Part shown: piece after piece, positions 53,153-60,652 of the stretch
Layout of the letters: each line of letters begins with the position of its first letter
Position numbering within the stretch: the first letter of the stretch is position 1
Assembly: GCF_009914055.1 (NCBI RefSeq)
Contig: NZ_CP028271.1
Span: 682,001 to 746,000 of the forward strand
Length of the DNA: 64,000 nucleotides
Direction of reading: 5' to 3'
Source: Mixta intestinalis
Lineage (GTDB): Bacteria; Pseudomonadota; Gammaproteobacteria; Enterobacterales; Enterobacteriaceae
The notes under the pieces: generated by a model
Told to the model about the DNA's origin: nothing
The model's input: the letters and a program-made list of their open reading frames with translations, nothing else
The model's database searches: none
Position numbers and translations under genes: made by a program

Positions 53153-54691
53153 ATGACTATTCGAACCACAGGTAAATGGCTGTTAACGGCTGGGCTGCTC
53201 GGCAGCTTCGCCGCTGCGCCTGCCTTTGCAGCAAAGGATGCGGTAATCGCCGTGGGCTCTAACTTCACCACGCTCGATCCATATGATGCCAACGATACGC
53301 TGTCGCAGGCGGTAGCAAAATCTTTCTATCAGGGGCTGTTCGGCTTTGATAAGGATATGAAACTGGTTAACGTGCTGGCGGAAAGCTATCAGGCGAGCCC
53401 GGACGGACTGACCTGGACCATTACGCTGCGCCCCGGCATCAAGTTCCAGGATGGCACTGACTTTAATGCCGAAGCGGTAAAGGTGAACCTCGATCGCGCC
53501 AGCGACGAAGGTAATCACCTGAAACGCTATAACCTGTTTAAGCATATCGCCACTACTGAAGCGGTCGATGCCACCACGGTAAAAATCACCCTGAAACAGC
53601 CGTTCTCCGCCTTTATCAATATCCTGGCCCATCCGGCGGCGGCGATGATCTCGCCTACGGCGCTGAAAAAATATGGTAAAGAGATCGGTTTTCATCCGGT
53701 TGGGACCGGGCCGTACCAGTTCGTTACCTGGAATCAGACCGATTTCGTTAAGGTGAAAAAGTGGGATGGCTACTGGAAAAAAGGCTATCCGAAGCTCGAT
53801 TCCATTACCTGGCGTCCGGTAGTGGACAATAATACGCGTGCGGCGATGCTGCAAACCGGCGAGGCTAACTTTGCTTTCCCAATCCCCTATGAGCAGGCGA
53901 AGCTGCTGGAGAAAAACAGCAAGCTGGATCTGGTCAGCACGCCTTCTATCATGCAGCGCTACATCAGCTTTAACGTCACGCAGAAGCCGTTTGATAATCC
54001 GAAAGTGCGTGAAGCGATTAACTACGCCATTAACCGCCAGGCGCTGAGCAAAGTTGCCTTTGCCGGTTATGCCACGCCCGCCACCGGCATTGTGCCGCCA
54101 TCTATTGCCTATGCGCAGAGCTATCCGGCAATTGAGTACAATCCGGCAAAGGCGCGTGAATTGCTGAAAGAGGCGGGCTACCCCAACGGCTTCAGCACCA
54201 CGCTCTGGTCCTCTCACAATCACAGCACCGCGCAAAAAGTGTTGCAGTTTACCCAGCAGCAGCTGGCGCAGATTGGCATTAAGGTGAACGTTACCGCAAT
54301 GGATGCCGGGCAACGTGCGGCGGAGGTTGAGGGCAAAGGGCAGAAGGAGAGCGGAGTGCGCATGTTCTATACTGGCTGGTCCGCCTCGACCGGCGAAGCC
54401 GACTGGGCGCTGACGCCGCTGTTCGCCACCACCTCTTGGCCACCAACCATCTTTAACACCGCTTTTTACAGCAATGAGCAGGTGGATAAAGATCTCAGCG
54501 ACGCGCTGAAAACCACCGATTCCGGGAAAAAGGCGCAGCTGTATAAGGATGCACAGGATCGTATCTGGAACGATCGCCCCTGGGCGCCGCTGGTGGTGGA
54601 AAAACTGGTATCCGCCAATACCAAATCACTGACCGGCTTTTACATGATGCCGGACACCTCCTTTAGCTTTGATGAAGCCGATCTGAAGTAA
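53153..54691 (+). CDS. gsiB: Glutathione-binding protein GsiB
   Basis: Periplasmic substrate-binding lipid-free protein of the Gsi importer (SBP family 5), 512 residues. Signal peptide ending at APAFA-AKD (about residue 26). Family features are GSNFTTLDPYDANDTLSQAV, LRPGIKFQDGTDFNAEAVK, HPVGTGPYQF and WSASTGEADWALTPLF. GAGGAG lies upstream of the ATG. Confidence 0.93.
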   Translation: MTIRTTGKWLLTAGLLGSFAAAPAFAAKDAVIAVGSNFTTLDPYDANDTLSQAVAKSFYQGLFGFDKDMKLVNVLAESYQASPDGLTWTITLRPGIKFQDGTDFNAEAVKVNLDRASDEGNHLKRYNLFKHIATTEAVDATTVKITLKQPFSAFINILAHPAAAMISPTALKKYGKEIGFHPVGTGPYQFVTWNQTDFVKVKKWDGYWKKGYPKLDSITWRPVVDNNTRAAMLQTGEANFAFPIPYEQAKLLEKNSKLDLVSTPSIMQRYISFNVTQKPFDNPKVREAINYAINRQALSKVAFAGYATPATGIVPPSIAYAQSYPAIEYNPAKARELLKEAGYPNGFSTTLWSSHNHSTAQKVLQFTQQQLAQIGIKVNVTAMDAGQRAAEVEGKGQKESGVRMFYTGWSASTGEADWALTPLFATTSWPPTIFNTAFYSNEQVDKDLSDALKTTDSGKKAQLYKDAQDRIWNDRPWAPLVVEKLVSANTKSLTGFYMMPDTSFSFDEADLK

Positions 54692-54742
54692 TGTTGCTGA
54701 CGCCAGCTTTAACCGGCTGGCGTTTGCGGCGCAGGGATATGC

Positions 54743-55663
54743 ATGCTGAACTATTTTCTTAAACGCCTGCTGGGACTGATTCCAACGCTGCTGATTGTCG
54801 CGGTGCTGGTCTTTCTTTTCGTGCATCTGCTGCCGGGCGATCCGGCGCGGCTGGTGGCCGGGCCGGAAGCGGACGCCACGGTTATCAACCTGGTGCGCCA
54901 GGAGCTGGGACTGGATCAGCCGCTGCCGCAGCAGTTCTGGCATTTTATCGTGAACGCGTTGCAGGGCGATTTTGGCAGCTCAATGGTGTCAAAACGACCG
55001 GTATCGCAGGAGATCGCTTCACGTTTTCTGCCTACGCTCTGGCTGACGCTGAGCAGCATGGCCTGGTCGGTGATTATCGGTATGGCCATCGGCATCGTTT
55101 CCGCCGTCTGGCGCAACCGCTGGCCCGATCGCATCGGCATGACGCTGGCGGTTTCCGGCATCTCTTTTCCCGCCTTTGCGCTGGGCATGCTGCTGATGCA
55201 GATCTTTTCCGTCGAGCTCGGCTGGTTGCCGACCGTGGGTGCCGATAGCTGGCGACACTATATCCTGCCTTCCATTACGCTGGGCGCGGCGGTGGCGGCC
55301 ATCATGGCACGCTTCACCCGGGCTTCCTTCGTAGAGGTGATGCAGGAAGATTACATGCGCACCGCGCGCGCCAAAGGGGTACGCGAATCGCTGGTGATTG
55401 TTAAACACGGCTTGCGTAACGCTATGATCCCGGTGGTCACCATGATGGGCTTACAGTTTGGCTTTCTGCTTGGCGGCTCGATTGTGGTGGAAGTGGTATT
55501 TAACTGGCCGGGGCTGGGACGCCTGCTGGTAGATTCAGTGGAGATGCGTGATTATCCGGTGATTCAGGCGGAGGTGCTGCTGTTTTCACTGGAGTTTATC
55601 CTGATTAACCTGATAGTGGACATGCTTTATGCCGCCATCAATCCCGCTATTCGTTACAAATAA
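54743..55663 (+). CDS. gsiC: Glutathione ABC transporter permease GsiC
   Basis: Inner membrane permease of 306 residues, six helices (DppB/OppB type). N-terminal NYFLKRLLGLIPTLLIVAVL, signature LPGDPARLVAGPEA, and coupling loop TARAKGVRESLVIVKHGLRN with MIPVVTMMGLQFGFLLGG. Confidence 0.93.
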   Translation: MLNYFLKRLLGLIPTLLIVAVLVFLFVHLLPGDPARLVAGPEADATVINLVRQELGLDQPLPQQFWHFIVNALQGDFGSSMVSKRPVSQEIASRFLPTLWLTLSSMAWSVIIGMAIGIVSAVWRNRWPDRIGMTLAVSGISFPAFALGMLLMQIFSVELGWLPTVGADSWRHYILPSITLGAAVAAIMARFTRASFVEVMQEDYMRTARAKGVRESLVIVKHGLRNAMIPVVTMMGLQFGFLLGGSIVVEVVFNWPGLGRLLVDSVEMRDYPVIQAEVLLFSLEFILINLIVDMLYAAINPAIRYK

Positions 55664-55669
55664 GGAGCC

Positions 55670-56578
55670 ATGATGAAGAACTGGCGACGTGAAGCGGCGC
55701 TAAAGGCGATGCCTTTACAACGTAACGATAGTGTACGTACGCCGTGGCATGAATTCTGGCGACGTTTTCGCCATCAGCATGTGGCGCTGATAGCCGGGCT
55801 GTTTGTTCTGCTGCTGATTGTGCTGGCGTTTATCGCTCCCTGGATAGCGCCGTTCGATGCAGAAAACTATTTCGATTATGACCGGCTGACCGAAGGACCC
55901 TCCGCTATGCACTGGTTTGGCGTCGATTCGCTGGGGCGTGATATTTTTAGCCGGGTGCTGGCAGGAACACGGATTTCATTGCTGGCTGGCTTTTTCTCTG
56001 TGGCAATCGGCACGGTAATCGGGACCGTGCTGGGATTGGTGGCGGGCTACTACGAAGGATGGTGCGATCGTATCATTATGCGTATTTGCGACGTGCTGTT
56101 TGCCTTTCCCGGCATCCTGCTGGCAATTGCGGTGGTGGCGATCATGGGCAGCGGCATGGCTAACGTTATCGTGGCGGTGGCGATTTTCAGCGTGCCTGCT
56201 TTTGCCCGTCTGGTGCGCGGCAATACGCTGGTACTGAAGCATCAGACTTTTATTGAGTCGGCGCGCAGCATCGGCGCGCCGGACTGGACGATAATCCTGC
56301 GTCACATCTTGCCCGGCACGGTATCGTCGATTGTGGTCTATTTCACCATGCGCATCGGCACCTCGATTATTACCGCCGCCAGCCTCTCTTTTCTTGGCCT
56401 GGGCGCGCAGCCGCCGACGCCGGAGTGGGGCGCAATGCTCAACGAGGCGCGGGCGGATATGGTAATGGCACCGCACGTGGCAATTTTCCCCAGCCTGGCG
56501 ATTTTCCTGACGGTGCTGGCGTTTAATCTGCTGGGCGACGGCCTGCGCGATGCGCTCGATCCTAAGCTCAGGAATTAG
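55670..56578 (+). CDS. gsiD: Glutathione ABC transporter permease GsiD
   Basis: Second permease of the Gsi importer, 302 residues (DppC/OppC type). HWFGVDSLGRDIFSRVLAGT is the family entry; the coupling loop is ESARSIGAPDWTIILRHILP, ending DALDPKLRN. AGGAG is only two bases from the first ATG and five from the next (55673), which may be the real start. Confidence 0.93.
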   Translation: MMKNWRREAALKAMPLQRNDSVRTPWHEFWRRFRHQHVALIAGLFVLLLIVLAFIAPWIAPFDAENYFDYDRLTEGPSAMHWFGVDSLGRDIFSRVLAGTRISLLAGFFSVAIGTVIGTVLGLVAGYYEGWCDRIIMRICDVLFAFPGILLAIAVVAIMGSGMANVIVAVAIFSVPAFARLVRGNTLVLKHQTFIESARSIGAPDWTIILRHILPGTVSSIVVYFTMRIGTSIITAASLSFLGLGAQPPTPEWGAMLNEARADMVMAPHVAIFPSLAIFLTVLAFNLLGDGLRDALDPKLRN

Positions 56579-56588
56579 CGAACGCGAC

Positions 56589-56630
56589 AGCCGGGAAAGA
56601 AGGCCGCTATCTTCCCGGCTAATTTATTAC
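56589..56630 (+). terminator. Terminator of the gsi operon
   Basis: AGCCGGGAA (56589-56597) pairs with TTCCCGGCT (56622-56630) around a 24-base loop; AT-rich sequence follows. Confidence 0.6.
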
Positions 56631-56753
56631 TGGCAGAACCGCAAGCCAGCCATCCTTTATTAGCTGTTCTGACGCACAGGGAATGAATACGGTTGCCGCT
56701 GCATCAGAAAAATAGTACGCAGAAAAGTAATCAAGGCGTCTGTAGCCGAACAA

Positions 56754-56981
56754 TTATGGCCTGGGTGTTGCACAATCTACTGTTTGCGTATTTTGATAAG
56801 AGACCATGAAGGGAAAATCGATGACTGTTCTCTGCCAGTGGCAAATCAAAATATTATTTTTGGTAATATTATAGCTTATCAGCCCCCAGGGTCCTTTGAC
56901 TTTGGCCTCGACTTTTACTGGTGCAAATGATAAACAGGCGATGGTGCAAAGCCCGGCCATAAATAATGGTTTTTTCAACAT
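56754..56981 (-). CDS. Small secreted protein of unknown function
   Basis: A 75-residue protein with a clear signal peptide (MLKKPLFMAGLCTIACLSF, likely cleavage at VEA-KVKG, residue 26). The mature part of about 49 residues has two cysteines (in ILICHW and VDCATP), suited to one disulfide. AGGATC lies about eight bases before the ATG. It occupies the gsiD-rimO gap that in E. coli holds cyclic-di-GMP genes, is AT-rich, and I recognise no family. Confidence 0.55.
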   Translation of the reverse strand: MLKKPLFMAGLCTIACLSFAPVKVEAKVKGPWGLISYNITKNNILICHWQRTVIDFPFMVSYQNTQTVDCATPRP

Positions 56982-57436
56982 ATCATGATCCTTGCTAGCT
57001 TATATCCATTTGAAAGCAACAGCATAATACTTTGCAAATACCAGACGACCTAAAAGCCCGCCCATCATATACCTGCTAAGGTTAAAAAATCATTAGCAAT
57101 GCTTAATTAAATTTATATTAAATACGCATAGCAGTTCTGTTATTAGCGTAAAACGTAATAAAAATCGCCCAGGATAATTGCCCTGTTTTATTATTATCCG
57201 TTAACTTTTATCATTACTTATTTAAAGGGTGGTAATTATTTAAAACGCATATAAATAGTAAGGCAGGAAGTTGTTGCGGAGAATAGCCAGCAAGCTAATC
57301 AAGCGAGTGAGTAAATAAAATAATTTAACGGGCCGAATAAACGTTAGCCTACCGAAAAAGCGGCATCAGTTGCCGCGCTGGTAGAAAGCGCCCGGCGTAT
57401 GGCCAGGCGCTGAAGTATGCCGCAGGAGCTGAGATA
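56982..57436. other. AT-rich gap between the secreted protein and rimO
   Basis: About 450 bases, strongly AT-rich at 57060-57330, with no supported gene. An imperfect hairpin AGCGCC/GGCGCT at 57387-57411 may terminate rimO. In E. coli two cyclic-di-GMP genes sit here; nothing recognisable of them remains. Confidence 0.45.
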
Positions 57437-58765
57437 TCAGATTTTACTGCCCCACAGATCGTATTCGTCGGCGTGTTCCACTTTCACCCGCACGATATCG
57501 CCGGGCCTGAGGGCGGTTTCACCATTAAGATAGACCGCGCCATCAATTTCCGGCGCATCCGCCATGCTGCGGCCAATGGCACCTTCTTCGTCCACCTCAT
57601 CGATAATTACCAGGATTTCACGCCCGATTTTTTCCCGCAGGCGCTCGCTGGAGATCTGCTGTTGCTGCTGCATAAAGCGATCGTAGCGCTGCTGTTTGAT
57701 CTCGTCCGGCACCTGATCCGGCAGATGGTTGGCGTCTGCGCCTTCCATCGGGCTGTACTGGAAACAGCCGACGCGATCCAGCCGCGCCTCTTGCAGGAAA
57801 TCGAGCAGCATCTGGAAATCTTCTTCTGTCTCGCCGGGAAAGCCGACGATAAAGGTGGAGCGCAGCGTGATTTCCGGGCAGATTTCCCGCCAGCGTTTGA
57901 TGCGTTCCAGCGTACGTTCAACCGCACCGGGACGCTTCATTAGCTTGAGGATACGCGGGCTGGCGTGCTGCAACGGAATATCGAGGTAGGGCAGCACTTT
58001 CCCCTGCGCCATCAGCGGAATGACATCATCCACATGCGGATAGGGATAGACATAGTGCAGGCGTACCCATACGCCAAGCTTCGCCAGCTGTTCACACAGG
58101 CTGACCATACTGCTTTTTACCGGTGAACCGTTCCAGAAGCCGGTGCGGTGTTTTACATCGACGCCGTAGGCGGAGGTATCCTGCGAAATGATCAGCAACT
58201 CTTTGACGCCTGCGGAGACCAGACGCTTCGCCTCGTCCAGCACCTCGCCAATCGGACGGCTGTCGAGATCGCCACGCATTGACGGAATAATGCAGAAGGT
58301 GCAGCGGTGGTTGCAGCCTTCTGAAATTTTCAGATAAGCGTAGTGGCGCGGCGTCAGTTTTACCCCCTGTTCCGGCACCAGGCTGAGGAAAGGGTTATGC
58401 TGTGGCTTCGGAGCGTAACGGTGTACGCATTCCAGCACCTGTTCATAGCTGTGCGGCCCGGTCACCTCCAGCACTTTGGGATGGATCTCCCGGATCCGAT
58501 CTTCTTTAGCGCCAAGGCAGCCGGTCACGATAACCTTACCGTTGCTGTCCAGCGCTTCGCCAATCGCCTCCAGCGATTCCTGCACCGCGCTGTCGATAAA
58601 GCCGCAGGTATTAACAATGACCACGTCGGCATCATCGTAGCGCGGCACCACTTCATAACCTTCGGTACGCAATTCGGTCAGGATACGCTCGGAATCCACC
58701 AGATTTTTCGGGCAGCCGAGAGAGACAAAGCCGACACGCGACGGCTGTTGGGTGACATTACTCAT
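57437..58765 (-). CDS. rimO: Ribosomal protein S12 methylthiotransferase RimO
   Basis: Radical-SAM enzyme adding a methylthio group to Asp89 of ribosomal protein S12. The 442-residue protein has Fe-S cysteines of the N-terminal domain at 18, 54 and 83, the radical SAM CxxxCxxC (Cys151, 155, 158 in CNHRCTFCIIP), and a TRAM domain at the end (VDEEGAIGRSMADAPEIDG). One residue longer than E. coli RimO. Confidence 0.95.
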   Translation of the reverse strand: MSNVTQQPSRVGFVSLGCPKNLVDSERILTELRTEGYEVVPRYDDADVVIVNTCGFIDSAVQESLEAIGEALDSNGKVIVTGCLGAKEDRIREIHPKVLEVTGPHSYEQVLECVHRYAPKPQHNPFLSLVPEQGVKLTPRHYAYLKISEGCNHRCTFCIIPSMRGDLDSRPIGEVLDEAKRLVSAGVKELLIISQDTSAYGVDVKHRTGFWNGSPVKSSMVSLCEQLAKLGVWVRLHYVYPYPHVDDVIPLMAQGKVLPYLDIPLQHASPRILKLMKRPGAVERTLERIKRWREICPEITLRSTFIVGFPGETEEDFQMLLDFLQEARLDRVGCFQYSPMEGADANHLPDQVPDEIKQQRYDRFMQQQQQISSERLREKIGREILVIIDEVDEEGAIGRSMADAPEIDGAVYLNGETALRPGDIVRVKVEHADEYDLWGSKI

Positions 58766-58833
58766 GTGGTTAAAAATTCGTCATAAAGGTAGACTAAACG
58801 GATGATTTTACTAAAACTTGCCGAAAAGGTGTA

Positions 58834-60543
58834 TCAGAAATGCACGCCTGCGGTAATCCAGCCCATCGCTTTGTTTTGCGCAGGCAGAAGAGCGTCATGC
58901 CCGTCGCGCCAGGCGTAGCTGGCGCTGATAAACAGCCTGTCATTAAGCTGATAATCAGCGCCGATCCCATGCCCGGCCAGCGTCACAGTTTGTTGCTGGC
59001 GGGAAAACTTGTTGATTTTGCCGGTGGCATAATCGTAAAACAGGCGGGTGGACAAACCTTTTACCCAGGGAAGGGCGAACTGTAATCCTGTAGAGGTTAT
59101 CCAGGCGCTGTCGGCGCTGGCGGTAGAGTTACTGTAAGCGCGCACGGCGTAAGGCCCACCCAGGGAAATTTTTTCTGCGCCGTCAAGATTTTTGCTGGCC
59201 TGCTGGCCGGTTAGCGAGAAATTAATTGCGATTCCTGGTAGCACGTTCTGGATGAATTTTATCTGCTGACCGCTTTTGAAAAAAGTCCCCCTGGTATGCA
59301 ACCCATTCCAGGCATCATCGTTATTTAATCGACCGGCACCATAACTGAGATCGTATTGCAGAACATTCGGCCTGCCGAACAGTTCGCTCTGACGCGATCC
59401 GGTTAGCTGCATCCCGATAACCGCCGCCCGACGTGCGTTTTTCTCGTCCCAGAAGGTGTCGTCCATACGTTTTATATCGGCGCTGAGACCCAGCGTTAAG
59501 TTGCTTTTATCGCTGCGGATTATCGGCTGGCTGCCGTAGAACGACAGCACGTCGGCAAATCCGTCGCCCAGGCCGGACAACAACGGGCCGCCCAGACGGT
59601 AGCTGACTCGGGATAACGCAACGCCTGCTCTGCCGCCGCGCGTATTTACCGGAAGATCGTAGGAAACGCGCGCGATAGCAGTTTTGCCATGTTTACTCTT
59701 GTTATTGATTTGCAGCCGGTCCGGAGCAATAAAAGCCAGCGCCTGTAGGCGATCGCCGAGCCCAGCCGGACTGTTTATCGTTAGCTGTATGCCGGCACGA
59801 TTACGTCCGCTGGTGACGGAGCCCATATTATCGAACAGCAGATAACTTTCGAAACGCTTCGCCGCCTGCAGATCTAACGTCAGTCGGCTGCCGCCGGGGT
59901 TATTGCCCGGCATTAATGTTGGCGACAGCGCGCTGATGCCTGGGAGATCGCCAATCAACAGCAGTGTTTCATTAACTTCAGCCAGGCTACCTTTTTCCGG
60001 CCCGTTGAGCCGGGCAATAAAACGGTTGAGCACAAAATTATGAACCAGCGAGGCGTTATCAGCTAAGTCTACTGCTTCGATATAACCATTGAGGATGGCG
60101 ATAGTGACCGTATCGTTGATAATTTTTTGTCGGGGAATATAGGCGTAGCTCAGATATTCGCCGTGAAACTGGAGTATTGAAGTAATCTTAATGGCAACGT
60201 TCTTCAGGTCGGCAAGCGACATCTCTGTATTAGCAAATTTATCAATAAACTTTTTTATATCTTTTTGCGCCGGGCCGGGAGCGTCGATAACTTTCAGCTG
60301 CCTGACTTTAATTTTGGGGCCGTCGGTGCCGACGTCGCTGTGCCGTTTTTTGGTTAGTGTGGCCAGCGGATCGCCTGTACTCTTCGTCTGAGGCGGCGAG
60401 GGGGCCTTAAGTAGCGGGTTATTTTGCAGTAGTTCACCGCTTTGTGAACTGACAGGGGCCAGCGCGGCAAAAGTATTAAGAGGAAAATAAGCCGGCAGTG
60501 GAAAAAAAGTAAAAATCAAAGCGAAGCGCGTAATGTTTTTCAT
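58834..60543 (-). CDS. TpsB/ShlB-type outer membrane transporter of a two-partner system
   Basis: A 569-residue Omp85-superfamily transporter (FhaC/ShlB/HxuB family) that exports its TpsA partner. Signal peptide near 1-28 (NTFAALA), a linker, POTRA-containing region about 80-210 with FHGEYLSYAYIPRQKI, and a 16-strand barrel; the family signatures are around GDRLQALAFIAPD and FSLTGQQASKNL; the C-terminal strand GWITAGVHF ends in Phe. It is downstream of tpsA on the same strand with a 109-base gap holding a hairpin. Confidence 0.88.
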   Translation of the reverse strand: MKNITRFALIFTFFPLPAYFPLNTFAALAPVSSQSGELLQNNPLLKAPSPPQTKSTGDPLATLTKKRHSDVGTDGPKIKVRQLKVIDAPGPAQKDIKKFIDKFANTEMSLADLKNVAIKITSILQFHGEYLSYAYIPRQKIINDTVTIAILNGYIEAVDLADNASLVHNFVLNRFIARLNGPEKGSLAEVNETLLLIGDLPGISALSPTLMPGNNPGGSRLTLDLQAAKRFESYLLFDNMGSVTSGRNRAGIQLTINSPAGLGDRLQALAFIAPDRLQINNKSKHGKTAIARVSYDLPVNTRGGRAGVALSRVSYRLGGPLLSGLGDGFADVLSFYGSQPIIRSDKSNLTLGLSADIKRMDDTFWDEKNARRAAVIGMQLTGSRQSELFGRPNVLQYDLSYGAGRLNNDDAWNGLHTRGTFFKSGQQIKFIQNVLPGIAINFSLTGQQASKNLDGAEKISLGGPYAVRAYSNSTASADSAWITSTGLQFALPWVKGLSTRLFYDYATGKINKFSRQQQTVTLAGHGIGADYQLNDRLFISASYAWRDGHDALLPAQNKAMGWITAGVHF

Positions 60544-60579
60544 ATTATGATTAAATAAATTAACTTACATCAGCGAAAA

Positions 60580-60604
60580 GCCCCTCTGGTATGACAAGAG
60601 GGGC
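60580..60604 (-). terminator. Intercistronic hairpin between tpsA and tpsB
   Basis: GCCCCTCT (60580-60587) pairs with AGAGGGGC (60597-60604); on the minus strand it runs into TTTTCG. It sits after tpsA and before tpsB, so it may terminate part of the transcripts and lower TpsB relative to TpsA. Confidence 0.6.
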
Positions 60605-60610
60605 CGGACA

Positions 60611-60652
60611 TCAGAATTGCATACTATGCTGCAAACCGACGTTTAGACGTTT
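60611..60652 (-). other. In-frame beta-signal-like peptide after the tpsA stop
   Basis: Directly beyond the tpsA TAA, the same frame encodes KRLNVGLQHSMQF and then TGA. Hydrophobic residues alternate (L, V, L, H, M) up to a terminal Phe, as in the last strand of outer membrane barrels. Either a relic of another gene or chance; no start codon or ribosome-binding site makes it an independent gene. Confidence 0.3.

Noticed and set aside
53183..54313. 376-codon minus-strand frame over gsiB
   Set aside because: Shadow of gsiB; Arg/His/Gln-rich composition typical of complementary frames.
60191..60391. 66-codon plus-strand frame opposite tpsB
   Set aside because: Antisense shadow in the POTRA-coding region.
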